A stretch of DNA of 62,918 nt from Betaproteobacteria bacterium (GTDB lineage: Bacteria; Pseudomonadota; Gammaproteobacteria; Burkholderiales; SG8-41), in NCBI GenBank assembly GCA_021730905.1, contig JAKFYK010000014.1, positions 1 through 62,918 on the forward strand, written 5' to 3'. This document shows, piece after piece, positions 44,547-53,277 of this stretch. Both the position numbers and the translations under genes were made by a program. How positions within the stretch are numbered: the stretch's first letter is position 1; every line of letters begins with the position of its first letter. A model generated the notes under the pieces. That model ran no database searches, had not been told where the DNA came from, and saw nothing but the letters and a program-made list of their open reading frames with translations.

Positions 44547-47285
44547 ATGAAAACCCTGCTGCTGGTTGACGGCTCGTCTTATCTTTACCGGGCGTTTCAC
44601 GCCATGTGCCAGACAGATCTGCGCAACAAGAGCGGCGAACCCACCGGTGCGACTTACGTCGTAATCAACATGCTGCGAAAGCTGCACAAGGATATTCCCG
44701 CCGAGTACAGCGCCTGCGTGTTTGACGCCAAGGGCAAAACCTTTCGCGACGACGTGTATCCGGAATACAAGGCGAACCGCCCGCCGATGCCCGACGATCT
44801 TGCTGCGCAAATTGCGCCAATTCACGAAGCAATCACAGCAATGGGCTGGCCGCTGCTGATGATCGACGGCGTGGAAGCGGACGATGTCATCGGCACGCTG
44901 GCACGCGCGGCCGAGCACGCGGGCATGCGCGTGGTGATTTCCACTGGCGACAAGGATATTGCGCAACTGGTGACGCCGAACGTCACGCTGGTCAATACCA
45001 TGACCGACGAAAAGCTTGATGAAGCAGGCGTCGAACAAAAGTTCGGTGTGAAAGTTGAGCGTCTCATCGATTATTTCACGCTGGTGGGTGACAGCGTGGA
45101 CAACGTGCCTGGCGTGGCCAAAGTTGGGCCCAAAACCGCCGTGAAATGGTTGACACAATACGGCACGCTCGACAATGTCGTCGCGCACGCAAGCGAAATC
45201 GGCGGCGTGGTCGGCGAGAATTTGCGCAAGGCACTGGATTGGCTGCCTACCGGGCGCGGATTGCTAACCATCAAATGTGATGTTCCGCTGCCCGTGAAAG
45301 TGGAAGATCTGGGACTCAGGCCGCAGGATAAGGAAACGCTGGTGCAGTTGTTCACACGTTTTGATTTCAAGTCGTGGCTTAAGGAGCTTTCTTCCGATGC
45401 GGCACCACCGCCATCCAGCGAGCAACCCGCGACAATGCCGGCAGTTACAGCTGCTGTTTCCCAATACACACCCAACACATCGCGCCGCTACGAAGCAGTA
45501 ACCACCGATGCTCAACTCGATGCGTGGCTGGAAAAAATTCACGGCGCAACGTTAACTGCCGTGGATACCGAAACCACCAGCCTCGATCCGTTCAAAGCGC
45601 GGCTCGTCGGCATATCGCTGTCGGTGATGCCGGGCGAAGCGGCGTACATACCCGTCGGCCATCAATATCCAGGCGCAGGCGATCAGCTTGCGCTCGATCA
45701 TGTGCTTGCCAAACTCAAGCCGTGGCTGGAAGACGCGCGCGCGCCCAAACTCGGCCAGCACATCAAGTACGACACACATGTGTTCGCCAATCATGGCGTC
45801 ACCGTGCGCGGCGTGGCGCACGACACGCTGCTGCAATCCTATGTGCTGGAAAGCCACAAGCCGCACGATATGGACGATCTGGCGCAAAGACATTTATCAA
45901 TAAAAACAATTACTTACGATGAAGTCACCGGCAAGGGTGCGGCGCGCATCGGGTTCGAACAGGTGTCCATTGAACGCGCCAGCGAATATGCGGCGGAAGA
46001 TGCCGATATCACGCTGCAACTGCATCACGCGCTGTATCCGCAGGTCGAAGCCGACGAAAAATTGTTGTTCATTTATCGCGACATCGAAATGCCGGTGATG
46101 CATGTATTGCAATCGATGGAGCGCAACGGCGTGCTGCTTGACGTAAAACTACTGGGTGAACTGTCGCGCGAATTCGGCGCGAAGATGCTCGAGGCTGAAG
46201 CAAAAGCACATGCGCAGGCGGGCCAGCCGTTCAATCTCAGTTCGCCCAAACAAATACAGGAAATCCTGTTCGACAAGCAGGGCCTGAAGCCGGTGAAAAA
46301 AACGCCGACGGGTCAGCCTTCGACCGATGAAGATTCTCTGGAGCAGCTCGCGCTCGATCATCCGCTGCCCAAACTGATACTCGAATATCGCGGGCTGGCG
46401 AAACTCAAGTCCACTTACAGCGACAAACTACCGAGCATGATCAACCCGGACACCGGGCGCGTCCATACCAACTACGGTCAGGCGATCGCCATCACCGGGC
46501 GGCTGTCGAGCAACGACCCGAATCTGCAGAATATTCCCATACGCACCGCTGAAGGCCGGCGCATTCGCGAGGCTTTCATCGCGCCGCCCGGCTGCGCAGT
46601 CGTCTCCGCCGACTATTCGCAGATCGAACTGCGCATCATGGCGCATATTTCGCAGGACGAAAGCCTGCTGAAAGCCTTTGCCGCGGGTGAGGACATCCAT
46701 CGCGCCACGGCGGCCGAGATTTTCGGCGCCACGCCCGCCGAGGTGAGCAGCGAGCAGCGCCGTTATGCCAAGGTGATCAACTTTGGATTGATCTACGGCA
46801 TGTCCGCGTTTGGACTTGCGCGGCAACTCGGGCTGGAGCGCAGCGCCGCGGCGCAATACATGGAGCGCTATTTCGCGCGTTACCCCGGCGTTGATGCGTA
46901 TATGAAACGCACGCGCGAGATGGCGCGGAACCAGGGTTATGTGGAAACGGTATTTGGCAGGCGCCTGTGGTTGCCGGAAATCAAAAATGCCAATCCCGCA
47001 CGGCGGCAGGGCGCAGAGCGCGCCGCGATCAACGCGCCGATGCAGGGAACCGCAGCCGACCTCATCAAGATGGCGATGATCGCCGTGCACGGCTGGTTGA
47101 TGGACGAAAAACTCGCGACACGACTCATCATGCAGGTTCATGATGAACTTGTGCTCGAAGTGCCGCAGACTGAACTCGACACCGTCAGGCAACGCTTGCC
47201 GCAACTGATGAATGGCGTGGCAACGCTTTCCGTGCCGCTGGCGGTTGAGGTGGGTGTGGGGCTCAATTGGGACAAGGCGCATTAG
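44547..47285 (+). CDS. polA: DNA polymerase I
   Basis: The 912-residue polymerase has all three domains. 5'-nuclease: LLVDGSSYLYRAFHA, VFDAKGKTFRDD, GVEADDVIGTLA, VGDSVDNVPGVAKVGPKTA. 3'-exonuclease: TAVDTETTSLDPFKA and LGQHIKYDTHV, with the acidic residues present. Polymerase: TGRLSSNDPNLQNIP, VSADYSQIELRIMAH, RRYAKVINFGLIYGMSAFGLA, MQVHDELVLEVP. It fills gaps and removes RNA primers. Length is normal. Codons at 45900-45917 (IKTITY) carry an AT-rich repeat copy unlike their GC-rich neighbours. Confidence 0.97.
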   Translation: MKTLLLVDGSSYLYRAFHAMCQTDLRNKSGEPTGATYVVINMLRKLHKDIPAEYSACVFDAKGKTFRDDVYPEYKANRPPMPDDLAAQIAPIHEAITAMGWPLLMIDGVEADDVIGTLARAAEHAGMRVVISTGDKDIAQLVTPNVTLVNTMTDEKLDEAGVEQKFGVKVERLIDYFTLVGDSVDNVPGVAKVGPKTAVKWLTQYGTLDNVVAHASEIGGVVGENLRKALDWLPTGRGLLTIKCDVPLPVKVEDLGLRPQDKETLVQLFTRFDFKSWLKELSSDAAPPPSSEQPATMPAVTAAVSQYTPNTSRRYEAVTTDAQLDAWLEKIHGATLTAVDTETTSLDPFKARLVGISLSVMPGEAAYIPVGHQYPGAGDQLALDHVLAKLKPWLEDARAPKLGQHIKYDTHVFANHGVTVRGVAHDTLLQSYVLESHKPHDMDDLAQRHLSIKTITYDEVTGKGAARIGFEQVSIERASEYAAEDADITLQLHHALYPQVEADEKLLFIYRDIEMPVMHVLQSMERNGVLLDVKLLGELSREFGAKMLEAEAKAHAQAGQPFNLSSPKQIQEILFDKQGLKPVKKTPTGQPSTDEDSLEQLALDHPLPKLILEYRGLAKLKSTYSDKLPSMINPDTGRVHTNYGQAIAITGRLSSNDPNLQNIPIRTAEGRRIREAFIAPPGCAVVSADYSQIELRIMAHISQDESLLKAFAAGEDIHRATAAEIFGATPAEVSSEQRRYAKVINFGLIYGMSAFGLARQLGLERSAAAQYMERYFARYPGVDAYMKRTREMARNQGYVETVFGRRLWLPEIKNANPARRQGAERAAINAPMQGTAADLIKMAMIAVHGWLMDEKLATRLIMQVHDELVLEVPQTELDTVRQRLPQLMNGVATLSVPLAVEVGVGLNWDKAH
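45902..45917. repeat. Dispersed AT-rich repeat, copy inside polA
   Basis: AAAAACAATTACTTAC has one change from the consensus. It is in frame in a conserved part of the exonuclease/polymerase junction and encodes KTITY, so the protein is not disturbed. Confidence 0.7.
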
Positions 47286-47324
47286 CCTGCAGCGCCTGCA
47301 AAGCAACGGGGATGGCGCTACACA

Positions 47325-48704
47325 ATGACTGGCCCGGCAACTGATATTCGGTCGCGCGTAGCAGGCGTGTCGTGGCCGGCGATGCCGTCGGCGCGTGGCG
47401 CGCAATTGCTGGCGTTGTCATACCAGTTCGAGCAGACGCAATGGTGGTCCGCCGAACGCCTTCTCGAACAGCAGTTGCGGCAGCTTCAACGCTTGTTGCA
47501 GCGTGTTGCCGCGAGCGTTCCGTATTACCGCGAGCGCCTGACGGCGATCGGGTTTGATCCGCAGCAGGCGCTGACCCTCGATGTCTGGCGTGCGTTGCCG
47601 CTGTTGACGCGGCGGGATATCCAGCGCGCGGGCGCCGCGTTGCACAGCACTGCGCTGCCGGCGTCGTACGGCCGCTTCGGTGAAACGCGGACCTCAGGTT
47701 CTACCGGGGAACCGCTGACGGTGCGGCGCACGCAGCTCGATCAGTTGCTATGGGAGGCCAATGCGCTGCGCGATCATCATTGGCACCAACGCGATCCGTC
47801 CGGAAAGCTTGCCGTCATCCGCTCCATGGGGGACGCCGCCAAACCGCCGCATGGAACCCTGTCACGCAATTGGGGTTCGCCGGTCGCGGAACTGTACAGG
47901 ACAGGGCCGTTGGCGAGGCTCAGTACCGCGGCTGACGTGGCTACGCAGGCGCGATGGTTGCTGCAGCAGAATCCGGATTATCTGCTGACCTATCCCAGCC
48001 TTGTCAATCTCCTTATCGCGTGGTTCTCGTCTCATGGTGAGCGGCCCGCGCGGTTGCGCAGTGTGCGTACCGTCGGAGAAACGGTGGATCCCGCGCTGCG
48101 TGAAGCCTGTCAAGACGTGCTGGGAATTCCGATTGTCGATGGCTACAGTTCAGAGGAAATGGGCTACATTGCGCTTCAATGTCCGGTCAGCGGCGCGTAT
48201 CACGTGATGTCGGAAAGCGTGCTGGTGGAAATCATCGATGAACACGGCAAGCCGTGTGCGCCAGGCGCAGTAGGGCAAGTGGTGGTAACGACCCTGCACA
48301 ATGTGGCTATGCCGCTGCTGCGCTACACGCTGGGTGACCATGCCGAAGTAGGAGCGCCGTGCGCTTGCGGCCGTGGCCTGCCCACCATAGCGCGGATACT
48401 GGGGCGCGTACGCAACCTGTTAACGCTGCCTTCCGGCCAGCGGATTCGCCTGAGTTTTCACCGTCAATTCAAGGAATTTCCAATGGTGCGGCAGTATCAG
48501 TTGATACAGCGTACGCTGGAGGAAATCGAAACGAGGTTACTGGTGGATGCGCCGCTGACGGAACAGACGGAGACCCGGCTGCGCAATGCGCTGCAGGCCG
48601 TGATGGGCCACCCGTTTCACATTTCCTTCATCTATTTTTCAGAGGAACTGCCGCGCGGACCGAGCGGCAAGTTCGATGATTTTGTTTCCCGGCTGGCGAC
48701 CTAG
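47325..48704 (+). CDS. PaaK/CapK-like adenylate-forming enzyme
   Basis: The 459-residue protein resembles phenylacetate-CoA ligase relatives: VPYYRERL, the P-loop ETRTSGSTGEPLTVRRT, VDGYSSEEMGYIALQCP, and RYTLGDHAEVG followed by CACGRGLPTIARILGR. It ends GPSGKFDDFVSRL. The CACGRG segment suggests a structural zinc site seen in some members. Members act on aromatic acids or on polysaccharide-linked acids. No pathway neighbours help: polA is upstream and ybiB 24 bases downstream. Confidence 0.8.
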   Translation: MTGPATDIRSRVAGVSWPAMPSARGAQLLALSYQFEQTQWWSAERLLEQQLRQLQRLLQRVAASVPYYRERLTAIGFDPQQALTLDVWRALPLLTRRDIQRAGAALHSTALPASYGRFGETRTSGSTGEPLTVRRTQLDQLLWEANALRDHHWHQRDPSGKLAVIRSMGDAAKPPHGTLSRNWGSPVAELYRTGPLARLSTAADVATQARWLLQQNPDYLLTYPSLVNLLIAWFSSHGERPARLRSVRTVGETVDPALREACQDVLGIPIVDGYSSEEMGYIALQCPVSGAYHVMSESVLVEIIDEHGKPCAPGAVGQVVVTTLHNVAMPLLRYTLGDHAEVGAPCACGRGLPTIARILGRVRNLLTLPSGQRIRLSFHRQFKEFPMVRQYQLIQRTLEEIETRLLVDAPLTEQTETRLRNALQAVMGHPFHISFIYFSEELPRGPSGKFDDFVSRLAT

Positions 48705-48727
48705 CCGGGCGGTACGCTGAATGGCCT

Positions 48728-49654
48728 ATGGATAAGCCAGAGCTTACCCGCATCATCAAAGAGATCGGTCGCGGCAAGAACGCGGCGCGCGATCTTGCCC
48801 GCGACGATGCGCGCGCGTTGTTTACAGCCATGCTGGCTGGAGAAATTCCTGATCTGCAACTGGGCGCGGTGCTGATCGCGTTACGCATCAAAGGCGAATC
48901 CCTGCAGGAACTTGCGGGTTTTCTGGAAGCATGCGAGGCGAGCTACCCGCATTTGATTGCGCCACCGGTGCCGGTCGCGCCCGTGGTGATACCCGCCTAC
49001 AATGGTGCGCGGCAATTGCCGAATCTCACGCCCCTGCTCGCGCATCTGGTCGCGCGCGAAGGCGTGCCGGTGCTGGTGCAGGGTGTTACCACCGACGCGG
49101 GCCGCGTTACCACGTACGAAGTATTTGCGGCGATGGGTACGGTGGCGGCGCATTCGCGCGGGGACGCGCAGGCGCAGTTGGCCGCGCACGGCCTTGCATT
49201 CATCGCGCTGGAAATACTGGCGCCGCCGTTGGCGCGCGTGCTGGCACTGCGACGCGAGATCGGCTTGCGCAGTTCCGGCCACACGCTGGCCAAGATGCTT
49301 CAGCCCTTTACCACGCCGGCGCTGCGCCTGGTGAGCGTGACGCACCCGGAGTATCTGGCACGCATGCGTGAGTTTTTTACAACCTGCGCCGCGCATGCCT
49401 TGTTGCTGCGCGGCGCAGAGGGTGAGGCGGTGGCGCATCCGCGGCGCGAGCCTTTGGTCGAATGGCTGAGCGGAAAAACGCCCGAGGTGTGGAGCGCCAG
49501 CGCCGGTGAGAATCCCGAATTGCCGCAGAGTCGTGACGCCGCGGTGACTGCCGAGTGGATACGGCAGGCGCTTGATGGCAAGCGTCCGGTGCCGGCAGCC
49601 ATCACGCATCAGGTTGCGTGTTGCGTGCGCGCGGCGCGTGCGATGGCATGCTGA
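48728..49654 (+). CDS. ybiB: YbiB/TrpD2-family DNA-binding protein
   Basis: The 308-residue protein has the anthranilate phosphoribosyltransferase fold: RALFTAMLAGEIPDLQLGAVLIALRIKGES, VIPAYNGARQLPNLTPLLAHL, VQGVTTDAGRVTTYEV and GLRSSGHTLAKMLQPF. It lacks the GTGGD loop of true TrpD. The E. coli homologue binds DNA and is under LexA control; here no LexA box is obvious. The peptidase gene starts one base after its stop, so they are coupled. Confidence 0.88.
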   Translation: MDKPELTRIIKEIGRGKNAARDLARDDARALFTAMLAGEIPDLQLGAVLIALRIKGESLQELAGFLEACEASYPHLIAPPVPVAPVVIPAYNGARQLPNLTPLLAHLVAREGVPVLVQGVTTDAGRVTTYEVFAAMGTVAAHSRGDAQAQLAAHGLAFIALEILAPPLARVLALRREIGLRSSGHTLAKMLQPFTTPALRLVSVTHPEYLARMREFFTTCAAHALLLRGAEGEAVAHPRREPLVEWLSGKTPEVWSASAGENPELPQSRDAAVTAEWIRQALDGKRPVPAAITHQVACCVRAARAMAC

Positions 49655-49655
49655 A

Positions 49656-50513
49656 ATGAAGCGGCTGAGGTGGGTGTCGTCTGTCCTTTCCATTTTGCCC
49701 ACAGTTGTTACCGTGCTTGCCGTTTCTGCGCAGGCTCATGCACAGTCCGCGCTGCCGCGCCACACGCCGTACCCCGGCGGCGTTGCCGTGGTGAAAATAG
49801 GCGAGGCAGATGCGCCCTCAAGCGAAGTCATGTTCGACGGCAAACGCGTGCTCACCTTGCATCAGTCTGGTGGATGGTTCGCGCTGGTGGGCCTTGCGCT
49901 TGATACGCAGCCGGGCAAAAAGATTTTGAACATTAAAACTGGCGAAAGCCCACCCAAGCCGGCTTACGACACCGCATTTGATGTCAAGCCGAAAGCCTAT
50001 CCCGTGCAGCATCTGAAGATCAGTTCGCGCTTCATGCAGCCGACCGCCGACGATCTCAAGCGCATCGAACGCGAGCAGATGGTGATTGATCGCGCAAAAA
50101 AACACTGGAGCGACGAAGCGCCGTCAAATCTTGTGCTCGATCTTCCGGCACACGGACGGCTGTCGGCACGTTTCGGATTGCGGCGCGTATTGAACGGCGA
50201 AGAACGCTCGCCGCACGCGGGACTCGATGTGGCTGTGGGCACCGGTACGCCGTTGCGCGCGGCGGCGAGGGGACGCGTGATCAACACCGCCGATTATTTT
50301 TATTCCGGCAAAACCGTGTTCGTGGATCACGGACAGGGTTTCATCACACTCTATATTCATATGAGCCGCATCGACGTGACGGAAGGCGACAGCGTCGAAC
50401 GCGGCGCGGTGCTTGGCCTGTCAGGTGCGACCGGACGCGTGACCGGGCCGCATTTGCACTGGGCGGTGTTGCTCAACGGCGCGTATGTGGATCCGGAGCT
50501 GTTTTTAAAATGA
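49656..50513 (+). CDS. M23-family peptidoglycan endopeptidase
   Basis: A 285-residue secreted protein with a signal peptide (SILPTVVTVLAVSAQAHAQ). An N-terminal beta domain follows (VKIGEADAPSSEVMFDGKRVL). The zinc peptidase domain (about 165-285) has HAGLDVAVGTGTPLRAAARG (His and Asp ligands), DHGQGFITLYIHMSRI and GPHLHWAVLLNG. It cleaves peptide cross-links in the cell wall. The start is directly after ybiB. It ends in LFLK just before a gap with two repeats. Confidence 0.9.
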   Translation: MKRLRWVSSVLSILPTVVTVLAVSAQAHAQSALPRHTPYPGGVAVVKIGEADAPSSEVMFDGKRVLTLHQSGGWFALVGLALDTQPGKKILNIKTGESPPKPAYDTAFDVKPKAYPVQHLKISSRFMQPTADDLKRIEREQMVIDRAKKHWSDEAPSNLVLDLPAHGRLSARFGLRRVLNGEERSPHAGLDVAVGTGTPLRAAARGRVINTADYFYSGKTVFVDHGQGFITLYIHMSRIDVTEGDSVERGAVLGLSGATGRVTGPHLHWAVLLNGAYVDPELFLK

Positions 50514-50545
50514 TGCGATAGTAGCGTGATGTAAAAATAGTAAAT

Positions 50546-50560
50546 AAAAACAGATACTTA
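50546..50560. repeat. Dispersed AT-rich repeat, copy after the M23 gene
   Basis: AAAAACAGATACTTA has one change from the consensus and lies 33 bases after the M23 stop, in a 164-base gap without a gene. Confidence 0.75.
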
Positions 50561-50576
50561 TAAAAGAACAGAACAA

Positions 50577-50603
50577 GTCCTTCGACAGGCTCAGGACGAA
50601 CGG
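50577..50603. repeat. REP-like element
   Basis: GTCCTTCGACAGGCTCAGGA followed by CGAACGG. GTCCT and AGGAC can pair. I recall this sequence as a recurrent intergenic repeat in many bacterial genomes; only one copy is present here. Confidence 0.5.
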
Positions 50604-50677
50604 TACATGGTTATCCAGCGCTTTCTTATAATTATTTCAGGGTTGGTAAGCGATATATCGGTGCGAATCGCGTTCGA

Positions 50678-51586
50678 TTACCTGGCTGCTGTTCCTGCAG
50701 CCAGTTCGCGCCATTGCGCGGACAACTGCTGAAGTCCTTTATAAAACGCAGCCTCCTCTTTCGCTGCGTGCGCCGGGTCTTCCTTCGCGGGCGTTGCCGT
50801 CGGAATTGCGGCGCCGAGAAACGCGCGCTCGTTGCGGCCGATTTCCGAATTCAGAAACGTTTGCAGTTCGGCCAGCGCGGCGGCATTGAGCTTGCGCCGC
50901 AGCGCATCGATGTTATCGGCGGCGGTGGCGAGAGCGCCCTGCTGCACGACGGGCCGGTTCGTATCCACGTACGGACTGCCGATGCGCAGGGTTTCACCGT
51001 GAATGACGGGCTCGGTCTCGAACATCACGACAAAATCACGTCGCTCGCGATTCTCCGGCGACCGGAATTGCGCCTGTTCACGCGCGGAAAATGCTTCGGT
51101 GCCGAGCATCACGCGCGCCAGCGAACGCACCATTTCACCCGGATAAAAGCCGAGAAACTCCTTCTCCAGCGCCAGCAGTGCGCCGCCGGCTGTTGAACGG
51201 TACAGGGCAAGCAGAGCACTGAACTCTTCCCCGCTGAATACTTTCGCGTATTCCTGCGCCAGCGTGTCGTCCATCCAGCCGTAGCTGGCATCGCGTCCCA
51301 TGCGCGCAAGGTAATCGAGATAATGCTTGCGCCAATCTTCGGCGATGCGGCGTTCGGTCTCCGCCCAATGGGGATGCCCCGGCTTCCACGCCGGGCCTTT
51401 GCCCACCGCCTTCAGCAGGATCGGGATGTAGGCGCGGATGCGCAGTTCTTCAAGATGTTTTTTCTTGTCAGCGTAGCCGCCTTTGATGGTGACCAGTTCG
51501 CGCGCCAGAGCGGCAGTGTCGTGCGCGTGCGTGAAGGTGGAACAGCACAGGAACAGCAGGGCAGGGACGATCAATCGGAAGCACAT
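50678..51586 (-). CDS. Secreted DUF2059-like protein
   Basis: The 302-residue protein has a signal peptide (IVPALLFLCCSTFTHAHD). The helical body has YAKVFSGEEFSALLALYRSTAGGALLALEKEF, reminiscent of DUF2059 proteins, followed by a less familiar C-terminal half with LNAAALAELQTFLNSEIGRNERAFL. The frame extends 19 codons upstream to 51643, but the signal peptide begins at MCFRLIV. No function is known. It stands alone between the M23 gene and the caspase-like gene, both neighbours at some distance. Confidence 0.6.
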   Translation of the reverse strand: MCFRLIVPALLFLCCSTFTHAHDTAALARELVTIKGGYADKKKHLEELRIRAYIPILLKAVGKGPAWKPGHPHWAETERRIAEDWRKHYLDYLARMGRDASYGWMDDTLAQEYAKVFSGEEFSALLALYRSTAGGALLALEKEFLGFYPGEMVRSLARVMLGTEAFSAREQAQFRSPENRERRDFVVMFETEPVIHGETLRIGSPYVDTNRPVVQQGALATAADNIDALRRKLNAAALAELQTFLNSEIGRNERAFLGAAIPTATPAKEDPAHAAKEEAAFYKGLQQLSAQWRELAAGTAAR

Positions 51587-51701
51587 AAGACCATTCTTAC
51601 TAACACATGTTTGTTGCGTATCGATCTTCGTAAAAGACAACAATGTGGCTGAAAATAGACCGCTTCAACGAAAGGGTTCATTGCCGGCGTAGACGATGAC
51701 T

Positions 51702-53096
51702 TCAACGCATGGCGCGGAGGGCTTCCTCGCCGCGTTCCGTGTTGACCATCCGGAAGCTGGCGCTGAATGGCACAACGTTCAATTCGACATAGTAGGTTTT
51801 GCCGGCCTCCAGCGTGAAAGTGCCGCCGCTTCCGAAATTGCCCACCGGCGAGAAGTTCTGCTGGCCCGGCGGCGAATCGTAACTGAAGTATGCACCGTTG
51901 CCGAGGTTGCCGATGGCCTTGCCGTTGTGCTCGATCCGGTAATTGAGCGCGGAGCCGATGAAGCCCCGCTCCCGGAAGAAGTGGACGCGCGCGGCGTCTT
52001 TCGGCGGCGTTGCTACGGTACCGGCCGCTTGCGTGGTATTGCGAAGCGCAGCGACGCGGTTGCGGGCAAGATCTGCGAACTGGCCTTGCGGGTAGCGACT
52101 GAGGTAAGCATCAAAATCGCCGGGATTGTTGCTGGCCTGCACGCTTTGCCAATAAGCAATCTCCAGCGCCAGCGGCGTATCCCGCGACGGTTGCGCAGGC
52201 GCCAGTGCCGCGGTGGCGGGTTGCGTGCGCTGTGACGGATTGAAGTAAAAATCTCCGGTGAGCGACGAAGCATCCCACGGCACTTGCCGGTTGCCGGTTT
52301 CGCCCAGCACGCCCACGCGCACGCGTTTGAAAACGCTTTCGATGGACGACTCGGGGTGATTAAGATTTTCCAGCAGGTGTTTGGTGTAAATGCCGTTGCG
52401 CCCGGTGCCGTCCGCGGCTACGGAACCCGGCGCGGTGGCGAAGGCGATGAAACTGCCGCGTACTGCGTCGAGCGGCGCCAGGCCGCGGCTCGCTGATCGG
52501 AAGCGGCGCTGGAAGGGATTGTTGCGGCAGGCATCAAGAATCACGACATTGACCGGGTTTTTTGCCGTTTCCATCTTCTCCAGCACAAGATCGATCGCGA
52601 TGGACTGATCTTCGACTTCATCCTCGGCGTGTATGTCCTCGCCGACCGGTACCAGGTAATTGCGGCCCTTGACCTGCATGCCGTGCCCAGCGAAATAGAA
52701 AAGGCCGATTCCGCCGCTTTCCTTGAGTATGTCGCCGAACTCGCGAATCACTGCGCGCATCGTCCGGCGGTCCGCATTTTCCCTGACGATGACGCGAAAG
52801 CCGAGTGCGGAGAGCGCAACTGCCACATCGCGCGCATCGTTGACCGGATTGGCAAGAGGGGCGTCCTTGTAGGCGGCATTGCCGATGACCAGCGCGAGAC
52901 GCGTTTCCGCGGCAGGTGCTGCTGGCGCTTCGACCGCGGTTGCAGCCTCCTTCGTTCCCTGAGCGTGCGCTGGCGTCAGCATTGCGGCCAACAACGCGGC
53001 GGCGACAAGCATCAGCCGGGTCAGTGTTAACCGCTGCACTCGTTCCCGCAGCCGCCTGAACGGCTTGCCGGATTTGGAGTTCACGCCGCGAACCAT
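51702..53096 (-). CDS. Caspase-like (C14) protein with DUF2846-like C-terminus
   Basis: A protein of about 464 residues. Hydrophobic leader: LMLVAAALLAAMLTPAHAQ. The caspase fold runs from ETRLALVIGNAAYKDAPLANP to the catalytic His in YFAGHGMQVKGRNYLVP and Cys in VNVVILDACRNNPF. A linker with YWQSVQASNNPGDFDAYLSRYP (SPOR- or TPR-like) follows, then VHFFRERGFIGSALNYRIEHNGK, which resembles DUF2846. It is probably periplasmic. The start is uncertain: MVRGV (53096) is chosen, but the frame is open to GTG 53177. Such proteins may be proteases of unknown target. Confidence 0.8.
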   Translation of the reverse strand: MVRGVNSKSGKPFRRLRERVQRLTLTRLMLVAAALLAAMLTPAHAQGTKEAATAVEAPAAPAAETRLALVIGNAAYKDAPLANPVNDARDVAVALSALGFRVIVRENADRRTMRAVIREFGDILKESGGIGLFYFAGHGMQVKGRNYLVPVGEDIHAEDEVEDQSIAIDLVLEKMETAKNPVNVVILDACRNNPFQRRFRSASRGLAPLDAVRGSFIAFATAPGSVAADGTGRNGIYTKHLLENLNHPESSIESVFKRVRVGVLGETGNRQVPWDASSLTGDFYFNPSQRTQPATAALAPAQPSRDTPLALEIAYWQSVQASNNPGDFDAYLSRYPQGQFADLARNRVAALRNTTQAAGTVATPPKDAARVHFFRERGFIGSALNYRIEHNGKAIGNLGNGAYFSYDSPPGQQNFSPVGNFGSGGTFTLEAGKTYYVELNVVPFSASFRMVNTERGEEALRAMR

Positions 53097-53277
53097 CGCC
53101 CCGATCCAGGGGGCAACAGGGAGCGCATTCCCGCCGTCTGATCGTCCGGGTAGCGCTCGCAATACGTTACTACGCACGCCACGTGCTTTTTTATGGCCAT
53201 GATTTTCCCCTCAAACCATCTTCCAGCCGGCCTGAAGGCAGCAACGTCGTGTGCTTTCGGGAGGCAGGCGGACACTG

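Noticed and set aside
46428..47405. 325-codon minus-strand ORF
   Set aside because: It is opposite the polymerase domain of polA, whose motifs are all present.
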